Assembly: GCF_051209875.1 (NCBI RefSeq)
Contig: NZ_JBNTQY010000001.1
Coordinates: 372,001 to 436,000, forward strand
Reading direction: 5' to 3'
DNA length: 64,000 nucleotides
Source: Emticicia sp051209875
GTDB lineage: Bacteria; Bacteroidota; Bacteroidia; Cytophagales; Spirosomataceae
Of this stretch, positions 50,574 through 57,996 are shown piece by piece. Both the position numbers and the translations under genes were made by a program. The notes under the pieces are model-generated. The model was given only the letters and a program-made list of their open reading frames with translations, made no database searches and was not told where the DNA came from. Every line of letters starts with the position of its first letter. The stretch's first letter is position 1.

Positions 50574-50604
50574 CAAAACTACCTGATTATCAATAGTTTG
50601 TCAA
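50574..50604 (-). promoter_or_regulatory. Promoter of the LamG-OmpA gene
   Basis: On the minus strand TTG (50604-50602) and TAGTTTTG (50581-50574) are separated by exactly 20 bp. The TTG touches the palindrome at 50604. Confidence 0.7.
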
Positions 50605-50621
50605 TGGCACAATTGTGCCAT
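50604..50621. promoter_or_regulatory. Palindromic operator between divergent promoters
   Basis: ATGGCACAATTGTGCCAT is a perfect 18-bp palindrome. It overlaps the -33 box of the LamG-OmpA promoter by one base and lies 6 bp from the -33 box of the PAS-LuxR promoter. Confidence 0.68.
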
Positions 50622-50627
50622 ATAGTT

Positions 50628-50657
50628 TTGAAAAAAGAAATTCTTGACTCATATTTG
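50628..50657 (+). promoter_or_regulatory. Promoter of the PAS-LuxR gene
   Basis: TTG (50628-50630) and CATATTTG (50650-50657, one mismatch to TAnnTTTG) are 19 bp apart. The -7 box ends 18 nt before the start codon. Confidence 0.6.
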
Positions 50658-50675
50658 TAAGTAAACCATAAAACT

Positions 50676-51482
50676 ATGAAAACTAAGCTGCAAAATGAGA
50701 TTCTTTCTATCTATCGAAAACTCAAAGGTTTTTATGAATATTTGCCAAGAGACCCTGATTTGGAGAGTTATCTCAATAACTTTTCATTCATCGAAACCAT
50801 TGAGCGTATCTATGCTGTAGGAACATACTGTTGGTTTATTTCGGACATGAAAAATGCCAAGTGGATGAAAGTTGGCGGAGCGTTAGAGCAAATGACGGGC
50901 TACACGATTGAAGAAATGACCAATGCACCGTTTATTCAGGCGGCTCGGTTTACTGATGCTGAAAACCTCTTGGCTACCGTACAATCGGCTGAGTTGTTTT
51001 GGTATTATTTCTATTCGCAACCAATCGAAAATCGCAAAAATATTAAGTCGTCGCATACTTATCCATTCATAAGAAAAGATGGAAGCACGTTTCATGCTTT
51101 GCAGCAAAGTTCGACTTTATTTTTTGATAAAATGGGCAATGGAGTCTTTCAGTTTGATTTAATTACAGATATTTCGCACCTTGACCCCGAGCCAAAACTT
51201 CGTTTTTTTCTGTTAGATACAACAAATTCGGCTGATATGAAAAATATTCCGATTCACGAAGGAATCATTCGTCAGACAAACCCTTTACCTGTAAGTATTG
51301 CCGAGAAAAAGGTTTTGGAGTTGATAGCCAAAGGAAAAAGCATAAAAATGATTGCTGCCGAATTGGGCATCAGCGAAAACACAGTGAAGCATCACCGAAC
51401 AAGTATGTTTAATAAATGTGAGGTAAAAAACATGGCAGAACTCACCGCCAAAGCATTAATAAATGGCTGGTTTACGCCATGA
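50676..51482 (+). CDS. PAS-domain LuxR-type regulator
   Basis: The 268-residue protein has a PAS-like sensor region (about 40-165; GTYCWFISDMKNAKWMKVGGALEQMTGYTIEEM, then FIRKDGSTFHALQQSSTLFFD). The C-terminal LuxR/GerE helix-turn-helix (about 205-265) reads SIAEKKVLELIAKGKSIKMIAAELGISENTVKHHRTSMFNKC. There is no receiver domain. It is divergent from the LamG-OmpA gene, and a perfect 18-bp palindrome between the promoters is a likely site for this regulator, giving coupled control of itself and the OmpA operon. The ligand is unknown. Confidence 0.88.
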   Translation: MKTKLQNEILSIYRKLKGFYEYLPRDPDLESYLNNFSFIETIERIYAVGTYCWFISDMKNAKWMKVGGALEQMTGYTIEEMTNAPFIQAARFTDAENLLATVQSAELFWYYFYSQPIENRKNIKSSHTYPFIRKDGSTFHALQQSSTLFFDKMGNGVFQFDLITDISHLDPEPKLRFFLLDTTNSADMKNIPIHEGIIRQTNPLPVSIAEKKVLELIAKGKSIKMIAAELGISENTVKHHRTSMFNKCEVKNMAELTAKALINGWFTP

Positions 51483-51524
51483 AATTTATCTAAGTAGTCG
51501 AAAGTATTTTATTGGTATTTGCAA

Positions 51525-51548
51525 GACTACTGTGGTCTATTGACGCTA
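51525..51548. repeat. GACTnTn repeat, single arm (site 7)
   Basis: GACTACTGTGGTCTATTGAC shares CTGTGGTCTAT with the site at 28968. It has only one arm and lies between convergent genes. Confidence 0.55.
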
Positions 51549-52388
51549 TTATAGCACCACCGTCCGATTGCCATAAATAAAAACCCGATCGTTGAAGACT
51601 AATTTTAGGGCGTGTGTTAGTACCGATTTTTCTACTTCTTTTCCCTCACGAGCCATGTCACTGGCAGTATAGCGGTGGTCAATATCTTTTACATTTTGAG
51701 CAATTATTGGCCCTTCATCCAAATTATTATTGACAAAATGTGCCGTAGCTCCAATGATTTTTACACCTCGTTCGTAAGCTTGTCGATAAGGATTTGCTCC
51801 TATAAAAGCAGGTAAAAATGAATGATGAATATTCACAGTTTTATTAGGATAATGCGAAACAAATTCGGGTGAAAGAATACGCATATATTTTGCCAAAACT
51901 AAATATTCTGGCTGGTAAATCTTCAAAGTTCGGAGAATCGCCTCTTCATGCTCTTCACGAGTTTTGTGTTCGTGCGTGATATAATGAAATGGAATTCCGA
52001 ACTTACTAACAAAAGGCTGGAGCGTATTATAATTGCTCACTACCGCCAGAATATTGGCATCCAATTCATCAAAATTATAGCGAATAAGCAAATCTGATAG
52101 GCAGTGATGCTCTTTTGTTGCTAAAATTACTATGTCTTTTTTCTTTTTGGGATTAATCCGTAGGTTAATATCAGGCGTGGCAATAGCTTCTCGTAAATCT
52201 TTCAAAACCTTTTGTGGGTCGAGTTTATCAGGCGATTCAAATTCTGTTCGCATGAAAAATTGACCGTCAGGACTGACATATTCGTCTTGTGAAATAATAT
52301 TACACTCGTTTTTATACAGTACGCTTGTTACGTGGAAAATCAGACCTTTGGCATCTGGTCCGTCCATTAATAGGATGTGTTTTGTCAT
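51549..52388 (-). CDS. purU: Formyltetrahydrofolate deformylase
   Basis: The 279-residue enzyme releases formate from 10-formyltetrahydrofolate and so balances one-carbon pools and supplies formate to PurT. An N-terminal ACT domain (about 3-80; HILLMDGPDAKGLIFHVTSVLYKNECNI) precedes the formyltransferase fold. The active-site text is VNIHHSFLPAFIGANPYRQAYERGVKIIGATAHFV with the catalytic Asn-His pair and NLDEGPII with the aspartate. The length is typical. It is preceded by the CTCC/GGAG repeat at 52404. Confidence 0.96.
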   Translation of the reverse strand: MTKHILLMDGPDAKGLIFHVTSVLYKNECNIISQDEYVSPDGQFFMRTEFESPDKLDPQKVLKDLREAIATPDINLRINPKKKKDIVILATKEHHCLSDLLIRYNFDELDANILAVVSNYNTLQPFVSKFGIPFHYITHEHKTREEHEEAILRTLKIYQPEYLVLAKYMRILSPEFVSHYPNKTVNIHHSFLPAFIGANPYRQAYERGVKIIGATAHFVNNNLDEGPIIAQNVKDIDHRYTASDMAREGKEVEKSVLTHALKLVFNDRVFIYGNRTVVL

Positions 52389-52403
52389 TTTTAAGCACTT
52401 TTT

Positions 52404-52446
52404 GCTCTCATCCCAATGAGAGAGGAGAGGAATCAGGGGTGAGGTT
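52404..52446. repeat. CCTCACCCC/CTCTCC-type repeat
   Basis: On the minus strand it reads AACCTCACCCCTGATTCC, then CTCTCCTCTCTCATTGG. The hairpin potential is weaker than in the copies at 28828 and 61786. Confidence 0.6.
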
Positions 52447-52448
52447 GT

Positions 52449-53774
52449 TTACTTCTTAGACTTCAACATTACCCATTTACCAATTTCTTTACCAGTTTTT
52501 AAACCTTCATCACAGGCCGAGCGGAAGTGAATTCCACCATAAACACGACTAATAGATGCTTGAGCAGCAGCTTCATGGAAAGATTTGAATTGTCCTACAC
52601 CATGACCAAATTTGGCTTCAGTAGAGTCGGTGAAGGCAACATTATCACCAAAAAGTTGTGTCAAAACTTCGGCAGATGCCCCTGAAATGGTGCTATGACC
52701 ACTTGTATATTCAGGAAAAGGAGGTGTTTGCAAAAAAGGAATCCATTTCGTGTCCACGCTTGCATTAATGACAGTTTCAGGACGAATTTTATGATTGCGA
52801 TATTTCACTTCCCAACAATTAATGAAAGCATCTCTTAAAGCCATTGAAACCAACAAATAGGCTTGTGCTGATTTCATCAAATCAACTTTTTTATCTTTAC
52901 AAACTGTTTTCACGATAGCCAACCAGTGTCCGCCTGGGGTCATTTTTTTATCTGCAAACATCACATGCCCTTGTACATTCATTACAAAAGCATTATCGTC
53001 CCAAAACCATGCAATTCGCTTTTGTTCTTCAGTCAAATTTTTGCCCATTTCATATACCTCCATTACTTCTTTCATAAATGGACTTGTTTTGGCCAAATCA
53101 TATGGGAAGGGTGCAGGTGGCATAAATTGAGTTGAAGAATCAATTGCCATTGTGCGAATTGTTCCCCAATTTGGTTCTATCGCATCAGCATAAGAAGGAG
53201 GTGTTGGTTGCCATGAGCCTGGCTTATTTTGTAAGGTATAACGCAAGCCACGAGTTTGTGGATATTTATCTTTTTTTGCATAAGCTAAAACAGCTTTTCC
53301 AACAGAGTCGCCATAAGCTACCGAACGTTCAATAACATCGCTTGGTACTCCTGCATCTACAAATTTTTTATCTAAGCCTTTTTCAAAATCATCGTATTTT
53401 TCAACTGAAAAAGTTAATCCACGAGCAACCGTCATAAAGGCCTTGATGCCTGATAATGGGTAGCAATACTCTTTACCTGATTCTGGTTGGGGTAATTTTT
53501 TTAAATCTTTTACTTTTCCAACCATAGAAGGGTAGTTTTTATCACCCGAAACCATTGCTTCATAGCCAGCTAATGTAGCATAAGAATAAATTCTACTTGC
53601 TACGGGTGGTGAAAAAATATCATGCACAATGACGTCAGTTAATTGATTAACACAACCATGATAAAAATCAGCATTGTTTACTTGCTGGCTATATTCAGCC
53701 GCAGATTTCTGTTTACAACTATTTGATAATAAGATAATTAACGAAAAGAAGAGGAATCCTTTTAGTAGTTTCAT
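52449..53774 (-). CDS. Vanadium haloperoxidase/PAP2-like lipoprotein
   Basis: The 441-residue protein has a lipoprotein signal with cysteine at LLSNSC (C20). The C-terminal half carries the vanadate/phosphate site in three segments: KYRNHKIRPE (Lys and Arg), PEYTSGHSTISGA (Ser-Gly-His) and SRVYGGIHFRSACDEG (Arg and second His). This matches the vanadium-dependent haloperoxidase branch of the PAP2 superfamily. In the cell it may act as an acid phosphatase or haloperoxidase at the envelope; sequence alone does not decide between them. It is transcribed alone. Confidence 0.9.
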   Translation of the reverse strand: MKLLKGFLFFSLIILLSNSCKQKSAAEYSQQVNNADFYHGCVNQLTDVIVHDIFSPPVASRIYSYATLAGYEAMVSGDKNYPSMVGKVKDLKKLPQPESGKEYCYPLSGIKAFMTVARGLTFSVEKYDDFEKGLDKKFVDAGVPSDVIERSVAYGDSVGKAVLAYAKKDKYPQTRGLRYTLQNKPGSWQPTPPSYADAIEPNWGTIRTMAIDSSTQFMPPAPFPYDLAKTSPFMKEVMEVYEMGKNLTEEQKRIAWFWDDNAFVMNVQGHVMFADKKMTPGGHWLAIVKTVCKDKKVDLMKSAQAYLLVSMALRDAFINCWEVKYRNHKIRPETVINASVDTKWIPFLQTPPFPEYTSGHSTISGASAEVLTQLFGDNVAFTDSTEAKFGHGVGQFKSFHEAAAQASISRVYGGIHFRSACDEGLKTGKEIGKWVMLKSKK

Positions 53775-53910
53775 TTTTTTTATAGCGAGTATTTTGATGA
53801 ATTTACATCAAAAGTGATTAAAAGATTGTTGCAAAAATAAGTCTTTTTAAAGATTTAATTGCAAAAAATGTATTTTAACCATAGATTAAATATGATTTTA
53901 GACATAATAC

Positions 53911-53962
53911 AAAGAAAACGGCTTCGCTTTGAGCCAAATATTGCCCAGCAAAGCCGTTCTTT
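53911..53962 (-). terminator. Terminator of the AIM24-like gene
   Basis: AAAGAAAACGGCTTCGCTTT pairs with GCAAAGCCGTTCTTT with small bulges around an 18-nt loop. It stands 20 nt after the stop on the minus strand. Confidence 0.7.
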
Positions 53963-53982
53963 AAAAAGTATTATTTCAATAA

Positions 53983-54762
53983 TTAACTTTCAAATAAACT
54001 ACCTAAACCACCTAAAACAGAACCACTTTCCTTAGTTGCATTTCCACCATAAGGAGTTAAGCGTTGAATTAATTTTGAGATTGGCAATGATTGAATCCAA
54101 ACTTTTCCTGTGCCACGTAAAGTTGCTAAAAAGATACCTTCACCACCAAAAACCATAGATTTTAGACTTCCTGAACGTTCGATATCAAATTGTAATTGTG
54201 GCTCAAAACCTACTACACAACCTGTATCAATGCGAAGTGTTTCATTGTTGAGTTGTCGTTCAATGACCACGCCACCTGAGTGGATGAAAGCCATACCATC
54301 ACCTTGTATTTTTTCTAAAATAAAGCCTTCACCACCAAAGAAACCCGCACCGAGTTTTTGATTGAAATGAATCGAAATACTTGTTCCCATCGCCGCACAC
54401 AAGAAAGCATCTTTCTGTACAATGAGGGTATTGCCCATAATTTTGGCTAAATCAACGGCTTTAATTGTACCTGGATAAGGGGCTGCAAAAGCAACTTTTC
54501 TTTTAATATTAGAACGATTGGTAAAATGTGTCATAAAAATTGACTCGCCCATCAACACTCGGCTACCTGCTTGTAAGAGTTTACCAAATAAGCTTTGTTG
54601 AGGTTGAGAGCCATCTCCCATTTTTGTTTCAAACTGAATACCATCTTCCATAAAAAGCATAGTACCCGCTTCAGCAATAACGGTTTCATTGGGGTCAAGT
54701 TCGATTTCGACGATTTGAATATCTTCGCCAAAAATTTTGTAATCAATTTCGTGAGAACGCAT
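53983..54762 (-). CDS. TIGR00266/AIM24-family protein
   Basis: The 259-residue protein matches the TIGR00266 (AIM24) family: EIDYKIFGEDIQIVEIELDPNETVIAEAGTMLFME at the start, GESIFMTHFTNRSN, PGTIKAVDL and GGEGFILEKIQGDGMAFIHSGGVVIER. The fold is a trimeric beta-prism-like tubby-related structure. The biochemical role is unknown, although the yeast relative supports mitochondrial inner-membrane structure. There is no signal peptide. A glycine-rich end (ESGSVLGGLGSLFES) is present. It has its own terminator. Confidence 0.92.
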   Translation of the reverse strand: MRSHEIDYKIFGEDIQIVEIELDPNETVIAEAGTMLFMEDGIQFETKMGDGSQPQQSLFGKLLQAGSRVLMGESIFMTHFTNRSNIKRKVAFAAPYPGTIKAVDLAKIMGNTLIVQKDAFLCAAMGTSISIHFNQKLGAGFFGGEGFILEKIQGDGMAFIHSGGVVIERQLNNETLRIDTGCVVGFEPQLQFDIERSGSLKSMVFGGEGIFLATLRGTGKVWIQSLPISKLIQRLTPYGGNATKESGSVLGGLGSLFES

Positions 54763-54989
54763 GGCATTAATGGGGGTTTAAAATTTTCATGGCGAAGATA
54801 TGATTTTCCCTAATAATCTCTCAAAGAAATCTACATAAATGGAGTTTTCTGTTTGTGGAATGGTAGATTTTTGAATGTTTTGATTTCTTATTGCAACCAT
54901 ATTTATGTAAAATGAATCATAAGAATAATAGAGAGGTTGGTAGTTCAATTCTCATTAAATTTACTAAAACATACAAATCAGAATAAAAG

Positions 54990-55403
54990 ATGAAAAAGTT
55001 ATTAATTGTTTTAATGCTTTCGTGGGCTTGTACAAAAGAGGATACAACATTACCAACGGCTTCATTAGGGAGTAAAATAGAAATAAAGTATGAGAATGAA
55101 GTGATTTTTAAGGAAGGCATTCAAGCGAAAATTACAAAAATTGAGGATAGCCGTTGTCCTAAAAGTGTTACTTGTGTATGGCAGGGGAGTGTAAGGGTTT
55201 ATTTAACTTTGTCGGATTCTAATGTTTCAAAAGAGGCTGTTTTGGAGTTTTTAGCTGATAATTCTAAACCTGCTATTACAACAGTCGAATTGGGGAGTCA
55301 AAAATATTCAGTAGAGATTTTAGATGTATTACCTTATCCCGAAAATACTGGAGAAATAAAATTAGCAGATTATAAGGTTAGTATGACAGTGAAGAAGGTA
55401 TAA
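54990..55403 (+). CDS. Small lipoprotein with DSRCP motif
   Basis: The 137-residue protein has a very short lipoprotein signal (MKKLLIVLMLSWAC, lipid cysteine at 14). The mature part contains KITKIEDSRCPKSVTCVWQGSVRVYLTL. The phrase DSRCPxxxxCVWxG recurs in many uncharacterised bacterial lipoproteins, and its two cysteines could form a disulfide. The rest is beta-rich and ends ADYKVSMTVKKV. The function is unknown. A perfect hairpin follows within 2 nt of the stop. Confidence 0.8.
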   Translation: MKKLLIVLMLSWACTKEDTTLPTASLGSKIEIKYENEVIFKEGIQAKITKIEDSRCPKSVTCVWQGSVRVYLTLSDSNVSKEAVLEFLADNSKPAITTVELGSQKYSVEILDVLPYPENTGEIKLADYKVSMTVKKV

Positions 55404-55404
55404 A

Positions 55405-55436
55405 AAATGGAGGTCGTTCTAAAACGACCTCCATTT
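55405..55436 (+). terminator. Hairpin after the DSRCP lipoprotein gene
   Basis: A perfect 14-bp stem (AAATGGAGGTCGTT) with loop CTAA. It is probably the terminator, although the T run is weak. Confidence 0.65.
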
Positions 55437-55462
55437 AGGTTTATAACGGCGAACTGGAAGCG

Positions 55463-55489
55463 ACCGAGCGTCGGCGGCCGACGCTCGGT
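55463..55489. repeat. GC-rich perfect palindrome before the YtxH-like gene stop
   Basis: ACCGAGCGTCGGC and its exact complement flank a single G. It is about three-quarters G+C in an AT-rich background and lies between convergent genes. Confidence 0.8.
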
Positions 55490-55502
55490 TCGCTCCACAA
55501 CT

Positions 55503-55802
55503 TTATGCTTTTGGTTCGTCAGCTACAGTTGCTGATGGCGTATTTTTGCCAAGTAAATCATTTAAAAATGCCTCGATTCCTGGGAAATTTTCTTTCAATG
55601 CTGCTGCACCTTCGGTTTTTAATTTCTCAAAATATTCTGGAGCTTTATCAACTGCTTGTTCGGCATCGTCTTTTAGTTGTGATGCCTTTATTTTTAAATC
55701 CGCTAAAGCCTTTTCGCCTTCTTCAGTTTGTAAATATTTATTAAGTGCTACACCCGCCGCTGCTCCGAGAACGAATGTTGCTAAATGTTTTGCATTAATC
55801 AT
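55503..55802 (-). CDS. YtxH-like small membrane-associated protein
   Basis: The 99-residue protein begins with a short glycine/alanine membrane helix (about 6-22, LATFVLGAAAGVALNKYL), then TEEGEKALADLKIKASQLKDDAEQAVDK, a helical part rich in Ala and Lys. The layout (TM with GxxxG, then helix) matches the YtxH family, whose members are general-stress or envelope-associated proteins without a known mechanism. The C-terminus (TPSATVADEPKA) is probably disordered. Convergent with the DSRCP lipoprotein gene. Confidence 0.78.
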   Translation of the reverse strand: MINAKHLATFVLGAAAGVALNKYLQTEEGEKALADLKIKASQLKDDAEQAVDKAPEYFEKLKTEGAAALKENFPGIEAFLNDLLGKNTPSATVADEPKA

Positions 55803-55920
55803 TTTATTGTTAATTTGGTTTTGTTAAAAAACGATCTTCTGACGAAAATCTGAAATAAAAGTATCATTAATTTTCGGTCATTATTATATAATTTTGCCCA
55901 TAGGTAAAAAACATTGATAA

Positions 55921-56604
55921 ATGGACGAAAATAATGCGGAGTGCCGCCCAATTGACTATTACGCACAACAACTTTTTGATTATCACTTTCTGAAACAAGA
56001 GCTTAAAAAAGCTGATTGTATTTTTGTTTTGGGAAGCCACGACCCAAGTGTGGCTGATTATGCATCACAGCTCTATCATGAGGGCTTTGCTCCATATATT
56101 ATTTTTTCGGGAGGTGTTATTAGACCCGTAGGTGAATTAAGGAACACAACGCCAAAGTCTGAAGCAGAGGCTTTTTTTGATATTGCAGTAGAAAAGGGTG
56201 TTCCTGCCGAGGCTATTATATTAGAAAATAATGCAACAAATACAGGTGAAAACTTTATTTTTACTCGAAAGCTTTTGAAGGAAAAAGAACTTGATTTTAA
56301 AAGTTTTATTCTCGTACAAAAACCCTATATGATACGTCGTACTTATGCAACTGCGAAGGTTCAGTTTGCTGATTTTGATTTCACTGTAAGTGCATTGCCT
56401 GATACTTATGATTCATATATTACTCGCTGTATAGAAAATAATATAAGTAAAGAAAGGGTGATTAGCAACATGACAGGAGATTTGCAACGCCTTAAAATAT
56501 ATCCAGAAAAAGGTTTCTTGATAGCGATGCAAATACCTGCCGAAGTATGGAATGCTTATGAAAAACTCATAGAAATGGGCTTTGAAGGCAGAATGGCCAA
56601 TTAA
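55921..56604 (+). CDS. YdcF-like (DUF218) protein
   Basis: The 227-residue protein has the DUF218/YdcF fold: ADCIFVLGSHDPSVADYASQLYHEGFAPYIIFSGG, then the signature KSEAEAFFDIAVEKGVPAEAIILENNATNTGENFIFTRKLL and VQKPYMIRRTYATAK. The N-NATNTGEN segment is the conserved active-site-like motif. Some members bind S-adenosylmethionine (YdcF) and others act on envelope carriers (ElyC). This one has no membrane helices, so it is closer to soluble YdcF. The 3' end overlaps the convergent CoA-binding gene by 4 bp. Confidence 0.88.
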   Translation: MDENNAECRPIDYYAQQLFDYHFLKQELKKADCIFVLGSHDPSVADYASQLYHEGFAPYIIFSGGVIRPVGELRNTTPKSEAEAFFDIAVEKGVPAEAIILENNATNTGENFIFTRKLLKEKELDFKSFILVQKPYMIRRTYATAKVQFADFDFTVSALPDTYDSYITRCIENNISKERVISNMTGDLQRLKIYPEKGFLIAMQIPAEVWNAYEKLIEMGFEGRMAN

Positions 56605-56963
56605 TATTGTCCCGTAGAAAGCAGCACGAGCGTACAGGCTTCTATGGGTTCGATATTGTTTTCGGTCAAAAGTTCTTCAAATTCTGCATTTTCAGCACCT
56701 GGATTAAATATGACTCGGCGAGGTTTTAATCCAAGTATATAGTCATAATATTCGGCTTGGTGTTTTGGATTTACATACATGGTTACAGTGTCAATATCCT
56801 CCAACGCAGGTTTGCCCATTTTGATTTCATTCTCGCCGATTTTGCCTTCAGTTCGGCCTAAAAGTTCGATTTTATGCTGATATTTTAATAAGCGATTGGC
56901 AGCTAAAAATGCATATCTACTTGGGTCGGTAGATGCTCCTATTACTAATGTTTTCTTGTTCAT
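56601..56963 (-). CDS. CoA-binding domain protein
   Basis: The 120-residue Rossmann-fold protein consists of a single CoA-binding domain: KTLVIGASTDPSRYAFLAANRLLKYQHKIELLGR near the N-terminus, IDTVTMYVNPKHQAEYYDYI and KPRRVIFNPGAENAEFEELL. The same fold forms the N-terminal part of acyl-CoA synthetases and succinyl-CoA synthetase alpha. Stand-alone members are widespread and their role is unclear. It overlaps the YdcF-like gene by 4 bp at the 3' ends. Hairpins stand upstream, between it and the alkA-type gene. Confidence 0.9.
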   Translation of the reverse strand: MNKKTLVIGASTDPSRYAFLAANRLLKYQHKIELLGRTEGKIGENEIKMGKPALEDIDTVTMYVNPKHQAEYYDYILGLKPRRVIFNPGAENAEFEELLTENNIEPIEACTLVLLSTGQY

Positions 56964-56978
56964 TTTTTATATGTGTAG

Positions 56979-57032
56979 CACAATTTTTCAAATTGTGTAT
57001 ATTTTTTCTTTGGCACAATTCGGAGAATTGTG
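56979..57032. repeat. Two small CACAATT palindromes
   Basis: CACAATTT/AAATTGTG (56979-56997) and CACAATTC/GAATTGTG (57014-57032) stand 16 nt apart, each with a 3-nt loop. Confidence 0.65.
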
Positions 57033-57042
57033 TTACAAATGC

Positions 57043-57924
57043 CTACCCTAACAACGAATGCCAAAAATAAAAAGTTGCATACCCTTTCCAACCTGCCCAT
57101 TTTTCAGCCATTGAGTGTAAATCCTTAATGCGGGGCTTTTCTTCCAAGCCATATTGGTTTTTTACGGCATTGTGTAAGCCTACATCTTCCACAGGAAAAG
57201 CGTCATAATTCTTTAAACTTTTCATCATTGAATAATTGGCTGTCCAGTTGCCAATGCCTTTTATTTTTACTAATTTTTCTCGAATTTCATCAAAAGGTAA
57301 TTGTTCTAAATCTTTTTGAGCTAAATCACCTTCGGCAAAAGCCTTTGAAATATTCAAAATATATTGTGCTTTGCTTCTGCTAAATTGGTGAGGTAAGAAA
57401 TCTTCAAGACTTAAACTTGCCAAACGTTCGGGCGTAGGCAAGGCAAAAAATTCTTTACCATCATAAACCAGACTTTTACCAAAATTTTTCACCAAGCGTT
57501 CTTTGAGCGAATAAGCAAAATTTAGATTGATTTGTTGACCAATAATTGACCAAACAAGCGATTCAAATAAATCGGGCATTCCGACCATGCGAAGTCCGTA
57601 AAACCTTTGACACAAATTTGCCAAAACTTCATCTTTTTGTGCAGTTTTGTAAAAATCACTCAGATTCGCTTCTAAATCGAACCAATGTTGGACATATTTT
57701 TTTATACAAATGACAACTTCATCAGAGAAATTTGGCGTATGAATGATTATTTGTAAAGAAGTATTTATGAAATTGATTGAAAAAAGGACTAATTCGCCAT
57801 CAATCTCTAAGACTTTGAGAACAGTTTCACCTTTGACTGTGTGCAAACATTCTTTCTCGTTTCGAGTTAAAAATCGTAATGTTTCTGTAAAGCTAAACTC
57901 CTTTGGAATTGGTAAATAGATCAT
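57043..57924 (-). CDS. DNA-3-methyladenine glycosylase II (AlkA type)
   Basis: The 293-residue protein excises alkylated bases from DNA. An N-terminal AlkA-type domain (about 1-100) precedes the HhH-GPD fold: LFESLVWSIIGQQINLNFAYSLKERLV, the hairpin LVKIKGIGNWTANYSMM and the catalytic aspartate in DAFPVEDVGLHNAV. No iron-sulfur cysteines follow, as expected for AlkA. There is no adjacent ada or other repair gene. An 8-oxoguanine glycosylase of OGG type lacks the residues here, so AlkA is the better call. Confidence 0.9.
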   Translation of the reverse strand: MIYLPIPKEFSFTETLRFLTRNEKECLHTVKGETVLKVLEIDGELVLFSINFINTSLQIIIHTPNFSDEVVICIKKYVQHWFDLEANLSDFYKTAQKDEVLANLCQRFYGLRMVGMPDLFESLVWSIIGQQINLNFAYSLKERLVKNFGKSLVYDGKEFFALPTPERLASLSLEDFLPHQFSRSKAQYILNISKAFAEGDLAQKDLEQLPFDEIREKLVKIKGIGNWTANYSMMKSLKNYDAFPVEDVGLHNAVKNQYGLEEKPRIKDLHSMAEKWAGWKGYATFYFWHSLLG

Positions 57925-57996
57925 TCAAATTTGTTGAAATAAAAATGCAAGTTTAAGAAAAATGGTCATTTTGGAAATCCGAATCTTGCTAAATAC

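Noticed and set aside
55505..55827. Plus-strand open frames opposite the YtxH-like gene
   Set aside because: They are shadows of the real gene on the minus strand; composition and lack of motifs agree.
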